Positions 51,109 to 63,139 of a stretch of 64,000 nucleotides of DNA are shown piece by piece. Each line of letters starts with the position of its first letter. The stretch's first letter is position 1. A model generated the notes under the pieces. That model saw nothing but the letters and a program-made list of their open reading frames with translations. It did no database searches and was not told the DNA's origin. Source of the stretch: Pseudorasbora parva (taxonomy: Eukaryota; Chordata; Actinopteri; Cypriniformes; Gobionidae); contig NC_090191.1 of the NCBI RefSeq assembly GCF_024679245.1, positions 37,980,982-38,044,981 on the forward strand, in the 5' to 3' direction. The translations under genes were made by a program, and so were the position numbers.

Positions 51109-52914
51109 CTGTAAAAAACGTTGCATAATTAAATGTTAAATACATTTATTTAGTAAGTTCACAGATATGTGTGCATTCCCATTATTAAAAGTATATAATA
51201 GCAAGCTATATCATATGAATTTGTTTGAAAATGTAGATAACTCACTTGATTTTGTGATCACATAAATTATTTACATGCAAACGGGACGTTATAAACATTG
51301 CAACTGATCTGATTAAGAAAAAATAATCGAATATCTGATGTCATGTGACCGAAGTGGCTTTTTGAGGCTTTTGCATCTGAACTCTTCATATACAAATACA
51401 GCTCTGGAAAAAAAAATTAAGAGACCACTTAACATTTAGAAATCCATGTTAAGTGGTCTCTTAATTTTTTTCAGAGCTATATGTACGAGAATCATACGAA
51501 TTTGACAACTTGTTAAATCTTGTGAATTATTAAGACTTTGGGAATATGTTCTTACTGATTGAGCTATAGGATTTGTAAGAATAAGCAACAACAAATGCTA
51601 AATAAAATGTTTGATAAAGGGTTCAAACCAACTCATACATACCATTACAAATATTTGCTGTTGCAGCTTTCGGTTTTCTCCGTTACTTCTCCACAAACAA
51701 GAATGGGTTGACTGAGTCCGAGAGGCTCTTTTGGTCTTTTCAGGTAAAAAAAAAAAAAAGAAAGAGAGAAAAAAGTCATAATATATAATATATAGCATTA
51801 TAAAGTATACTATTTAAATAACAATATTTGGATTTTACATTAAAATGCATTTAAAGCATGGTAATTGTTGTGGCTACTGTGTATTTACAACAAATATCAC
51901 ATTAAAACTACCAATACTGTGGTAAACGCATGGCAAGTGTTGTTTTTTTATTTTTTTTATTGTGCTTCTACTACAAATGCCACGTTGGAACTACACTAGT
52001 AATTATTATTAAATATTAACAACTGTTTAAAGGTCTATAGCACGTCACGTGACAGTGTTAAATTACCCTATTAGCAAGGTGTGTTTATTTAGAAAGCAAA
52101 GAAATGCAAAGCCTCAGTGGAGATGATGACAGATACAATGCAGTGACTGAACATGATCGATAACGACAAGCAGAAAATACTTTATATCAAATATTAGGAC
52201 ATAATATGTATGACTACTCACCAACATGTGGCACACGTGATCTGATGCCAAACATCGCGATGTGTTCTGAATGAGACTTCTTCAGCGCGATTTCATACCG
52301 ATAGATCTGCCGTCTAATGTTGACGCCAAAGGTTTCCCACTGAAAGCAATTGGGTTCCCAGTTCGTCCATCGCGTGACGCCGAGGGGTCTACCTGTGGCG
52401 TCTTCAGTGTGACGCACGGGCGCGGGCCGCGCGCCGCGCGCCGCGGATAGAGACGGTGATTGCTTTTGGGTCTTTTCTTCGCACAATTCAATCGTTTGGC
52501 CTCGGAATAGTTGGACTTTTTCAATAAAGTGTGCCTGTTGTCTGTTACAGCCTGTGTTTTATATCATATAATACGCAAATGGGTAGGTTTAGGGCGGGGT
52601 GGGGTTTGACTACTGTTTCAAACGTGTATCATAGCGTAAATAAATGTAAATACAATTGTGCTGGCTGATTAAATTGAGAATCACACTCCAACATGTCATA
52701 ATGGAAAAATTATAACCCAATAAATTCCATCATGACGATAACATGCACATGCCCAACACGTCTGTTTATGACGTCCTAGGTTTCTCATTGAAATCAGTGG
52801 ATTACCCAGTACGTCGAAAAATGGCGATTTAGGGGTACCCTGTGCGTCAACAGCTGACGTCAGGGTCCCTTGACCGTTCGGCAACATTTGACGAGTAGGG
52901 GTGAGACTGTGTTG
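51109..52914 (-). repeat. Right inverted arm of the 8.2-kb element
   Basis: This is the reverse complement of the left arm over about 1.8 kb. The same parts are kept: TATA box (about 52557-52563 on the plus strand), leader exon with donor at 52222/52221, second exon 51735-51683 with the same stop, the nested 81-bp MITE (51399-51479) and the TACAG acceptor at 51109. Differences from the left arm include one codon in the leader frame (Phe versus Ile) and small length changes in A/T runs. Confidence 0.9.
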
Positions 52915-52921
52915 GCTCACC

Positions 52922-53960
52922 GGGACTGTAAAAATAACTTAATTAGGTTTATATTCCATCCTTCTTTGATCTTGGTGTCATTAGTCCTTCTGAATCTGGA
53001 GGAGACCTGTCAGTCAAGCTTTTTTTCAGCCTGTCTATTACAAGGATGATGGCTGTTTTAAGCGAACTAGTCTGGGTTACACTTTATTTTAAAGTGTCCG
53101 TGTTACAGTGTAAGTATTGAGTAATAACAAAGACGTTACACAGGAAGACGGTGGGCTCCGATTGCTTTTAATATGGCGAATAAGCCCCGCCTTCTAAATG
53201 AAAGAGCCAATCGTTGATTAGTAAAGTCACTGCAGTACTGCAGATGTGTTGTGGCTAGAAGGAATAGCAGCCGTCAGCAGTGAGACAATGCTGCATTACA
53301 TAAAGTATAACCATAAGTATTACCCAAGTCTGTTTAGCTTTAGGCATTGAAACTTGTGCACACACACCACACACTCATAGACAGTTTTATATGCTCTTGT
53401 TGAGATTTTTATATATTTTTTACATGTGTTTGACACAACAAAATTCTTTATATGTACATAAACAGTTTGTCAAACACGAGGCAAGCTCAAATTTTGCTCA
53501 GTTAAAGATTGGCTAGACCAACACAAGATAAAGCTCAAGTTCTACACCAGTATAATATCAAATGTTATTTAATCAGTCATAACACTGACACGTACACACA
53601 CACACACTCACGATACACTCTTTTGCTCCCACCCAATCAAAAAGAGCTTCACGTTATCGATGTAAACAAATAAGACGCAGATCAGCCTAAGAAATGAAGC
53701 CAATATTAAACACAAACCTGGAGTCACAGACTTTAGCCGTAAAGGAAAGTGCAACGCGACATAATGTGCTGTAAAATAAATGCATCATTTATGAGAATGA
53801 ACACAACATTCCTCTGTAGATTCTCATTCATGGTAGATTATGAGATTAATCTCTCTTCCACCATGAATATTTCATATTTTTGAGTAAGGAAAATGCTGAA
53901 AATGACTCTCCCCACACACTATCTCATTATGTGTGATAAAACTAGGTATTGCTAGTTAAA
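52922..53960. other. Intergenic, downstream of avpr1a
   Basis: No gene recognised. It includes 'aagccccgccttctaaatga' and 'agccaatcgttgattagtaa' wording typical of repeat-derived sequence (53175-53220), and a short CA run near 53600. A minus-strand poly(A) signal for avpr1a is possible at the stop itself, where 'TATAAATAAAAGAG' reads on the minus strand (about 53960-53972). Confidence 0.45.
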
Positions 53961-53969
53961 CTCTTTTAT

Positions 53970-54827
53970 TTATACAGTTATTTTCATCCCATCAGGCTCC
54001 TGGGACTCCACAGGCATACTCTGACTGGATTTACTGGAACAGTCAAACTGCAAACACTGACTGGATTTGCGGGAGCAGTCTAACCCTATAGACTGACTGG
54101 ACTTCCGGGAGTTGCACGGATCTTTCCAAGAGTCTTTGTTCCGGGCAGCGGTCAGCTTGGTCAGGATGGTGTTCCTCCGGATGCTGCTGTCCGAGTCCTC
54201 TTTGTGGAACGTGTTTTGGGGTTTGTTCCAGCAGGGGAAGCAGCCAAAGAAGTCATTGAGGAGGTGACCGCTGAAGAGCATGTAGATCCACGGGTTACAG
54301 CAGCTGTTGAGACTCGCCAGCAGGGCAGAGAGGCTCACCGCTGCGTTTTCAGAATCTGACAAGAGAGAGAGAGAGATGGGGTTAAAGAGAGCCTTGTGGT
54401 TAAAGATTTGATATGATAACTGGAAGGTTGCACGTTCAAACCTTGTAAAAATGCATACGTTTGCATTCAGTTTTAGGAAGTGTTCAAACGGGGCCAAAAT
54501 AATTGCAGGTTGAACTACTGTGGCTAATGATGTTTCTTAAGCCACGTTTCCACCGGAATTACCAGGAACAATTTCCTGGCATTCTGGGTAGTGTTGCGTA
54601 TACATCGGTTGTATTGCAGTGCATTGTGGGATTCAATGAGTGCAGTCGATAACGTCAATTATGGTCTCTTACACCACTATAATGGATGTCCCCTCAAGTA
54701 GTGCCCTATTTAAGGGTATAGGGGGCGATTTCGGACATAGCCACAGAGTAACTCCCCAAAGTCCCTAAGTCATGGGGAAGTTCCTGCGGTGGAAAGGCAG
54801 GTTTAATGTATTTGGTTTTATATTTTT

Positions 54828-54879
<52 letters not shown>

Positions 54880-57625
54880 TCTCTAGGTGAAGCAATAACA
54901 GACTTGGGGCCAGATTAACCAAACAGGGGCAAATTAGCGTGAGAGCACAATCCTATAAAAGCGTCGATGGGAGTGGAAAGTTCAGTGTGTGATGTACTGA
55001 CGACGGATTATATCCATAATGACCAGCACAATCCACCAGCAAGCGTCTGGTTTAAGAAAAGTTTTTTTGGGGTGGTAAATAATGGCTCAAACACCAGTAA
55101 AAGGACGAGTGCAAACCTTAGTAAATCACCTTGCATAAATCATTTGAATACTCTCCTCCCATAAATGTTGTGTCTGAAAGGGAAACTCCTATAAGTGCAT
55201 GTGCAATAAGATCAGCCGCAAAAATAACCCTTATCAGCGCTAGTTTTTCACTTTAGTAAATCCTGAGAGTCGTTTTAACGCCAAAAGAGGGTTTGCAGTA
55301 GAGCAAGCTGTAAGTAAATCTGGCCCTAAAACTTAAATCAGTTTTAACTCATATAATAATAAAATCTTTTTGTTTTGTGCAATCCGATTATGCACAGTTC
55401 TCCTGTTCCTCACTGGTAAAAGGTAGCTAGATCAATATGCTGTCTCAGATTTATGAACAAAATATTAGGGTATGAAATCAGTATTTATTTTTTCTTTTAT
55501 GGTGCACAAGTATATCTCCATATTGGAAGATGCACTTCCAATAAAACAATATTAGATTTATATAACAAGCATTATGTAATGGTAGCCTATATAAGCACGG
55601 ATATTAATGAAAATACAGCAATACATGCTCCTGTATCCTTTAATTCCAAAGGAATGCTAATGGAATTCAAAAGAAGAAACCCTCTGGAAACCAGAAAACA
55701 TCTTCCTGGATAAATGGAAATGCTGCTGAAAAATACAATGAAGCACAATGCAGTATGATCTTATATAGTTCTTATATTGTTTTATGTTGTAATCCCAATT
55801 ACACTTGAAAGGAAAATAAATGATGGGCTTTAAACTGCCAAATTGAAATCAAAGAAAAAGATTAGTGGGTCTTAAAGTCACTAAAGGTTTTTTTTAATTC
55901 ATGCATCTTTCAATTTAGAGATTTTGGGCTTTTTGGCTTTTCATAAAGTGTTTTGGAAAGAAAACATCAAAAATACACTTTTAAGTGAAGCTTTTATAGC
56001 ACTTTTTATGCATATTTGTGCCTGTCAGAAAAAAAAATTCCCAGCACTTACATGCACCAAACTTTACACTTTTATTCATATCTATGTTCTGAAGAGGTTT
56101 GCTGAGGGGTTTGTTCATATATAATTTGCCTGATTTTATATATATATATTTTTTTAACATTTTATTTATTTATGCCTGTTGACAGTATTTTCTAATTTGT
56201 GATAAAAATAGATATCCAAAATACCTTTGACTCTGTCAAAAACACATTAAAGCAGAATTCTGAACCTGTCTTCATCCTAGTAAGTTATGCAAAGTAGGCT
56301 AGTGCATTAATTAGATGGTGCCTCATTTGCATATTTAAACCGAAAACTTATAATAGAAAACAATTTTTTGTTTGTTTGTTTTTAAATATGTAGTTTTCAA
56401 CAAAATTCCTGAGTAGTAAGAGGTACACCGAGTGCGCAAAATAAATATGAAGGACGTAACCATAGCAACAGCTACTCGGTTTTTGGACTTAGACGTCGAA
56501 AGAAAAGAAAAACGTGTGTCACTATTTATTAGGTTTTTATATAATCAAACAGCACATTTCTCATAAAAAAATAATTCATGTTTTGTTTTAAAATATCTTT
56601 AAAACTTAACTTTAAATATATTGGCTTTAAAAAAAGCCAAAATACGAGTCACTTAACTTAACCGCTTGCCATCCAGACGAAATTCTTCGACCAACTGAAA
56701 GTCTTCGAATAATTTATACGCTTTAACTTACAAATGTGTAACCTTATGGCAACTTACCGTCCCAGGAGAAGTTTTCATCCCAGACTGACCACATTTGCAC
56801 GGTGAAGAACGGAGCCCAGCACACTATGTAAGCCAAAACAATCACGAATGTCATCTTCACCGTTCGTAGTTTGGCTCTCGAGATGACGGTGACGCTACTG
56901 ACGGACGCCTTTCCAATCATCCCGTTCTTGGTGCTGTGTGTGGAGTCTCTTTTGGTCTTGCACTTGAAGTTCTTCCAGATGCTGTGGCATATGAACCCGT
57001 AGCAGATCATGAGGATGATTACAGGGATCAGGAAGATGCCCACGGTGATCCAAGTGATGTAGGCTCGGATGCCCCACGGCTCGATGAAGTGTCCCCAGCA
57101 GTCGTACACATCCGAGCCGTTCTGGATCTCGCTCAGGGAGAAGATGAAGTACTGAGGGGTGCTGAGCAACAGGCTGCAGAGCCAAGTGGACCCAATCATG
57201 ATGTAGGCTCGCTGCGTGGGCTGCTGGAGGGTCTTCAGCGGGTGGCAAATGGCGATGTAGCGGTCCAGTGTCATCATCACCATCATATAAGTGGACGCGA
57301 ACATCCCCAGGACCTGGAGGTGCTTGACTATCCGGCAGAGGAAGTCAGGTCCGTAAAACCTGAAGGTGATCTCCCAGCAGAGCTGTGGGAGAACCTGAAA
57401 GAAAGCCACCACCAGGTCTGCGAGACTCAGGTGCTTGATGAACAGGTGCATGCGCGAGCTCTTCTTCTTGGTGTTGTGCATGGCCAGCAGCACGCACAGA
57501 TTTCCGATGACCGCCACGAGGAAGGTGACGCTCAAAACCGTGATCTCCATTTTGGCCACGTCTTCGTTCCTACCGAACGGGTCGGTGTCGTTGCTCGTCG
57601 TGATTTGATGCGACGTGTTGCCCAT
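53970..57625 (-). CDS. avpr1a: Vasopressin/vasotocin receptor V1a
   Basis: Two coding exons, 57625-56758 and 54355-53970, join in phase 1 to give 417 aa (human V1a 418). It is a seven-helix Gq-coupled receptor of the plasma membrane for vasotocin/vasopressin. Visible family marks are N-glycosylation sites in the N-tail (NTS, NDT), [20 protein letters not shown] in helix 2, [17 protein letters not shown] after helix 3, [11 protein letters not shown] in the second extracellular loop, [19 protein letters not shown] in helix 6 and [19 protein letters not shown] in helix 7. The single 2.4-kb intron between helices 6 and 7 is where this family always has one. The start MGNTSHQ was preferred over the longer upstream frame, which has no ATG. 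The C-tail ends in three 12-residue Ser-rich repeats. Teleosts usually keep two V1a paralogues; which one this is cannot be told here. Confidence 0.95.
54013..54120 (-). repeat. avpr1a: Three tandem 36-bp repeats in the avpr1a tail
   Basis: On the minus strand the tail encodes [24 protein letters not shown] and [12 protein letters not shown] one after another. The nucleotide units share 'aa(a/g)tccagtcag'. The repeat expands the Ser cluster that receptor kinases and arrestins act on in this family. Confidence 0.85.
54537..54806. mobile_element. MITE in the avpr1a intron
   Basis: The ends are TTAAGCCACGTTTCCACCGG and, inverted, TTAAACCTGCCTTTCCACCG. The inner parts 'ggaacaatttcctgg' and 'ggggaagttcctgcg' also pair. 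The TTA/TAA border suits a Harbinger-type MITE. A (TC)n tract (54833-54872) follows. Confidence 0.65.
54904..55327. mobile_element. Second MITE in the avpr1a intron
   Basis: The tips GGGGCCAGATT and AATCTGGCCC are inverted, enclosing about 420 bp. Sub-terminal AAATTAGCG-type and 'cgctagttttt'-type words fit a non-autonomous DNA transposon family seen in cyprinids. No certain target duplication. Confidence 0.6.
55330..56757. other. avpr1a: Rest of the avpr1a intron
   Basis: AT-rich unique-looking sequence with no recognised element apart from short A and T runs. Small ORFs (55453-55713, 55924-56124) show no domain. Confidence 0.5.
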
Positions 57626-57900
57626 GGTTGGGTTTGGAAACGAGCTGAGATTCTCATGCGTAAAAGCGCGCGCGCTCTCTCGGGTATCTGGAGAAGCGCG
57701 CGCTGCCCATGGGCTTAATTGCGCACGGACGTTCGTGCGTAAAAGGCAGCCGATCGGGTGTCCCCAAATGAGCAAACTTAGACTTCAAGGAAGGACCGAT
57801 GCAATTACGTTTTAGAGACACGGGTCATATTCTGGTAGTACACATAACTGTGCCTCAATTGTGGTGATCTGGCTCTCGAATGTCATGAAGATCGTCTGAT
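57626..57900 (-). promoter_or_regulatory. avpr1a: 5' region of avpr1a
   Basis: A GC-rich, CpG-containing stretch (for example 'gcgcgcgcgctctct' near 57667) lies just upstream of the ATG and drops back to AT-rich DNA beyond about 58040. It probably holds the 5' UTR and core promoter. No TATA box was placed. Confidence 0.4.
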
Positions 57901-58305
57901 AAGTGTTGCATTCCTTAAATCCAGCCCCACCGAAGAGGCTGACAGGCTCAAGAGCCGCCCTCTCTGTCCTCAACTGCACGCCCCTAACAGCCTGAAAAAC
58001 AACCTTAGTGCCGGCAGATGTAGGTACGAGCGCGCGCACTAATTGTAACCAACCGAGCGCATTAGGTTTCATGAATGGCATAATAATCATAAATGTCAAA
58101 GTCTTTACAAATCTTTTTTATTCTAAGTTTTCTTCTATGTGTACGATCTATCGTAATTAGAATTAGCTTTACATAAAATAATAGATGGTTGTTATGTTTC
58201 ACTTGTGCGTTTGGTACAAAGCGAAAACTTAATAAATTCTCTAATTTGATCTAGCCATGTTCGAAATACAGATTTCATATAAATGAAACTAAAGTCAGCT
58301 GCTAT

Positions 58306-58369
58306 TAAAAATCTAGCTTAAGAGTCTCTGAAAGATATATCTTTTAGAGACTCGTAAGCTAGATTTTTA
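58306..58369. repeat. Near-perfect 64-bp palindrome
   Basis: AAAAATCTAGCTTAAGAGTC on the left and its complement GACTCGTAAGCTAGATTTTT on the right surround a small centre (TCTGAAAGATATATCTTTTAGA). It lies about 0.7 kb upstream of avpr1a and is not an obvious end of a larger element. Confidence 0.85.
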
Positions 58370-58629
58370 CTTAGGCCAATTTGTGCATGCATGATGAAGA
58401 GGATCAATAGTTATTGGCATTTTGGCCGACATTTGCGTCTTGTGTTTATAAATAACTGCCATGAAGACAGTGGACACTACACAGCTCAGTCCTCTTTTCG
58501 TGTCTAAATACGTCCAAACAAACCTAAAAGAAATGTATAACTTCTCCATAATAGCCTACTATATACTGCATGTTATATAAGTAACTGATTGTGAAATACT
58601 ACAACCACAAGACAAAGAAATAACTGAAT

Positions 58630-59345
58630 TTATTAAAATGCCTCCGTTCAAAAGTTTATGAACCAATGATGTTAAATACTGTGTTGTGATCTGGATCATC
58701 CAAGGCTGTTTTTGAGTTTTGTGATAGTTATTTTTGAGTCACTTGTTTGTCCTGAGCAGTTAAAATCCTCCAGGTTCTGCACATTGTTCAGTTTTCCAGC
58801 ATATTTAGCATATTTGATCCCTTTCCAGCAGTGACTGTGATTTTGAGATCCATCTTTTCACACTGAGGATGATTGAGGGACTCAAACACAACTATTAAAA
58901 AAGGTTCAAACATTCACTGAAGCTCCAAAAGGAAACACAACGCATTAAGAGCCGGAATGAAAACTTTTGAACAGGACGAAGATGTCAAAATATTTCTTAT
59001 TTTGTTTAAATGTAAAAAAAAAAAATTTTTATTTAGTTACTTACCTTCAGAAGTAACAGAAGATAGTTGCATGTCTTCCGGAAGACAAATTAAGTACAAT
59101 TTACCTCTTCAAATTTTCAAAATGGTTTTCATCCCCAGCTCTTAATGCGTCGTGTTTCCTTCTGGAGCATCAGTGAATGTTTGAACCTATTTTAATAGTT
59201 GTGTTTGAGTCACGAAATCATCCTCAGTGTAAAAAGACGGATCTCAAAATCACAGTCACTGCTGGAAAGGGATCAAATATGAAAAAAAATCTGGAAAGCT
59301 GATGAATCTGCAGGACTTGGGCAGTTGAACTGTTTGTGGACTGCT
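58630..59345. mobile_element. Long palindromic Tc1-like repeat
   Basis: The left arm (about 58770-58970) and right arm (about 59130-59330) are imperfect reverse complements over some 200 bp. Both contain 'gatcccttt(c)cagcagtga', 'ctttttacactgaggatga'-type and 'aaggaaacacaacgcatta' words. The outer phrase 'caaaagtttatgaacca' resembles the ends of Tc1-derived palindromes abundant in zebrafish. The right outer end is missing, so the copy is truncated. Confidence 0.75.
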
Positions 59346-59397
59346 TTCATCTTGTTTATTTGTCACTGACCTTTGAGGTCACAGCTGAGCATCATAT

Positions 59398-59400
<3 letters not shown>

Positions 59401-59462
<62 letters not shown>
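59401..59462. repeat. (GT)n microsatellite
   Basis: Uninterrupted GT tract of about 62 bp. Confidence 0.97.
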
Positions 59463-59468
<6 letters not shown>

Positions 59469-59819
59469 ATATGTGCATTTGTGTGAGCAAGAGAAAAGGA
59501 GGAAATAGAGAGCAAGCTGGGGTAAGTATTCAAACTGTAAAATAGACTCTGGTTTTGGTGAAAAATGCTTACAATACATACCTAATTGCACATAAAAATT
59601 AATCTAAATAAAATGTTGCACTTTGTATAATCCTTGTTATTTCAACTGCCATGTTATCAACAATAATATTTGCTACCATGTTTTCATGAGCTGAATGGGG
59701 TCACTGAGAACCAGAAATGCGAAAAAAGGTTTGTACATAATACTTAAATCTCACTTGTTATACTTAAACACTTATGGAAAATAATTCAATTTGAAATACA
59801 TTTGAATTTACTTCACAGC

Positions 59820-60115
59820 CGTTTTATATAGTATGGGTAGTATGAAAGAAAACTGGATGTACTCCGCCATGTTGTTACTGTCACATGACCTACTAGTGTC
59901 CGTTGTGTCACTTTCGCAGCCATTCATTACTCCTCCCCAGTGGCCTCATGGGATAGTAAAGTCTCCATCAAATGCACACTTCAGAATATCGGTGGAAGTT
60001 GTAGGTCATTTGGGGACTTTTCCTAAAATAACCTACTGTTATTTTTAATACTGTGCATTCAGACATACTACTCTTTTGCCGTACTGTTTTACAGGAAGTG
60101 TTCGATATGACCGTG
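59820..60115. mobile_element. Degenerate DNA repeat, related in wording to the one at 4830-5740
   Basis: It begins 'tagtatgggtagtatgaaag', passes 'gccatgttgttactgtcaca' and ends with 'cagacatactactcttttgc' and 'aggaagtgttcgatatga', an inverted half resembling the start. Boundaries uncertain. Confidence 0.4.
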
Positions 60116-60476
60116 GTGTCAGAACATCTCCAGCTGAAGTCTTGAGTGCAGTTCATGAGGAGCAGGTGCCTTTCACACAGCTATATGCTTATACAATTAA
60201 GAAGGATGTTTGCTTGAAGCCCGAATGAATTTAGGATTTGAGCGTGGCTCTGATGTCAAATCTGCATCTGTGAAACTTATCACATGGCATCATTTTAAAT
60301 AATGACATTTAAAACATTGTTGCTTTTAGTGTGTGTTAGCTTGCTATATGCTGTAGCCATTTTAGCAGATACACTGAAAAAAATGGTGTTGAATTAACTA
60401 ATTTAGAAAGACACTTTAATTACAGCTAAACATACTCCAATAATCTTTGTTTTGTTCACAATGTATATTCATTTAA

Positions 60477-61098
60477 AGCCACAATATGTAATTTTTCACT
60501 GGTAGAGGTTGCTTATTCAAAAAGGCGTAGCTCTATGACGTCTTGATTTCAGGAAGCTTCTGTTAAGCCGCAGACGAGAGCTTCTTCTTCTTCCGCTCAT
60601 GTGTATGTGGGGTAATGCAGTGCTAGTTTATCATATTAGATGCATTTGAGTGTGTTAAAAGTTACGTAATAATGCTACTCTGTGTCTGCACGGTGGATGC
60701 TATGAGTTCACACTTCAGTAAGAGATGGATATTAGCCATGGTAAAACATGGTACTCGCGGTAAACCAAGAAAATAAGATTTAAACAATAAGACTAACTGT
60801 GTTGAACTGTAGAACAATGATTAGTTTTCTGTCGATTAATGTCTCACCTGTCTAAAAAAAACACCATATATATTTATTTGGTGTTTTCATGGTTTCTACA
60901 AAATAAAATCAGATTTTTTTTATGTCAATGCTAGGCAACGCACGGAGACGGTCCGTGTCCTGGTTAAATTCGCTTATTTCTCATTTAAACATTCTTGGAA
61001 ACATTTGCGAAAATGTAAGTACACAAGTTAGCAAAATATATAACACTGTTCTAGTGGTTTGGGAATATTTAAATCCAAAAACTTTACATATTGTGTCT
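60477..61098. mobile_element. TTAA-flanked MITE, 622 bp
   Basis: The left tip AGCCACAATATGTAA and the inverted right tip AGACACAATATGTAAAG are each bordered by TTAA (60473-60476 and 61099-61102). The target preference is that of Kolobok/piggyBac elements, as for the outer element at 33958 in hcfc2. No ORF of note. Confidence 0.8.
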
Positions 61099-61104
61099 TT
61101 AAAT

Positions 61105-62240
61105 GTATAGGTTTTCTTGTCTAGAAAAATGAAACTTTGAAATATTGATGACTCACCCTGCACACATTTTTGACCAATCAAATGCTCTCTGGAATGAGAC
61201 TGCCCCTACCACTAATAAAAACAGGCAAGTAAATTACGTTTCAAAAAGTGATACTTACAGTCCAGAACTTACTGTTTCAATAGGAAAGAAAATATTTAAT
61301 TGGGCTATTTTTTATCATTACTAAATATGAAAACATTCTGAAATACTTCTTGTATATTTTTCTGCAGATCACTACCGTGGAGGTGTGGTGGGAAAAATAG
61401 GAAAGTCGAAAGGAATACAAAATTATTCCAGAGTGGTTTTTGCTTTAATCATTTGTGCAAAGGCAGATTGACTGAAAGGTTTCTGCAGTCTTATGGCCTG
61501 AGGTAAGTGTCTTGAGCACTTGACAGAAATACAAATTGTGACTTTCAGAGCGTGTTTCCAGATAGGAGGGATTTGAGTCGTGTGGGAGTAAGTGTTCGTC
61601 TGCCTCGATGGTGATGTTCTTTAATCCCCTTTCCCTGATGAGTCTTCATTATGGACAGACATAATCAATAATCAGCACTGGTGTGTGCTTCGGTTTCACC
61701 CTTTAAAGAGGCACAATTTCACTAACAATTCTTCAATATAGGTGATGCTTTTACCCAAAGTAACCTACAAATGAGGAATACAGCAGAGCAGGTCTCAGCG
61801 AGGAAGTAACATGCAAAGTGCTAGAATAGAAAGTTCAAAGATTGTTCAGAGGAATACAGGCTATAGATAAAAGATAAATGTGAATACATAAGGCCAGTTT
61901 ACAAAGAACATGTTTGCTGTTAAAATCATGACCTGAAAGAGATGAAAGTAAGAAATAAAGAATTAGTGTTCAAATACAAAAATGTCTGAATTACATTGAA
62001 TTAGATATTAAATATAACATGCTGTAAACGAAATTTCAAAGACTGTTCAGAGGAAAACTGGATAGAATATGAAAGAAATAGTGAAATATACAGCGTCCAA
62101 AATACAAATTAAACATTAAAAATATTTAACTGAAAAGTTAAAAAAAAAGTGATTTTTCTCTAGTAAAAAAAAAAAAAAAAAACCTATATTTCTGTAAATG
62201 GCACTTGTTTTAATATTTTGTAATATAATGTTTCACGGAA
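61105..62240. other. Intergenic, nothing firm
   Basis: Two similar phrases, 'aagattgttcagaggaatac' (61838) and 'aagactgttcagaggaaaac' (62038), about 200 bp apart, suggest an old tandem duplication. Poly-A runs lie near 62138 and 62165. No gene recognised. Confidence 0.45.
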
Positions 62241-62254
62241 TGGGGAAATAACAG

Positions 62255-62600
62255 ACGGCAGGCAGAGAAGCAGGATCCAAATTCAGGGGACATTTAATAA
62301 CAAAAACCATCAAAAACCAGGAGCAGAATAACACTGAACAAACGAAAAGAAAACACGGGAAACAGAGAACTGAGAATACATAACAGCAAACAATGACCGA
62401 CAGAGAACTACTGAATCACGGGTATAAATACACACCGGGGAACAAGGCTAACAAGAAAACAAGGGGAGTGGTGAATGGGAAACACCTGGGAAAACTAATC
62501 AACATAAAAAACTACAAGAACTACAAACTCCACAGGAAACAGGACACAGAACAATACACAGATACCTTCAACATAAAAGTCCCCCAGCGTGCCAGACACT
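62255..62600. repeat. Interspersed repeat, A-rich and purine-rich
   Basis: The wording ('agcaggatccaaattcaggg', 'aacaaaaaccatcaaaaacc', 'gggtataaatacacaccggg', 'ggaaacacctgggaaaacta') recalls a repeat very common in cyprinid genomes, of uncertain class. The 69-codon ORF over it carries no domain. Confidence 0.4.
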
Positions 62601-62688
62601 GAACAGATGTGACATAATGTAAATATATTTATTTATGTTTAATTGTATATAGTATATATTATTGTCCTCCCCTAAGTACTTATTATTA

Positions 62689-63086
62689 CACCGTAAAAAT
62701 TGTTTAGAAAAAAAGGTTACCTGGTTGCCTTAAAATTTTGAGTTCATTGAAATAAATTTTTTGAGTTAATACAATGAACATTTTTTGAGATTCGACAACC
62801 TTTATTAAAATATTATGAAAAGATTTTGTAAGCATATTGGGTAATTGTGTGTGTTTTATTTCTGATGACGCAGTGAAAAATGCCAAATAGTGCTATTTTC
62901 ATGATTTATCAAATTTTTTATGTGGTTCAGATACAATAATATTTTGAGTTTCTATTTATTAAACAAATTTCCTTCATTGTATCAACTCAAATTTTTAATT
63001 TCAATAAACTCAAAATTTTAAGGCAACCAGGTTACTTACTTTTTTAAGTTAAAACAACAAAAACCAACAATATTTTTTTTACAGTG
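62689..63086. mobile_element. MITE with about 55-bp inverted arms
   Basis: Tips CACCGTAAAAATTG and, inverted, CACTGTAAAAAAAATATTG, flanked by TA. The inner arms GGTTACCTGGTTGCCTTAAA and its complement TTTAAGGCAACCAGGTTAC strengthen the pairing. The TA border suits a Tc1/mariner-like origin, though a hAT origin with lost duplication is possible. Confidence 0.75.
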
Positions 63087-63139
63087 TAGACATAAATTAA
63101 AACAATGGGGTCTGTACAAATCTACTTAAGAATGTGTTT

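Noticed and set aside
56936..57718. 260-codon open frame on the plus strand
   Set aside because: It is antisense to avpr1a exon 1 and arises from the GC-rich codon use of the receptor; it shows no domain.
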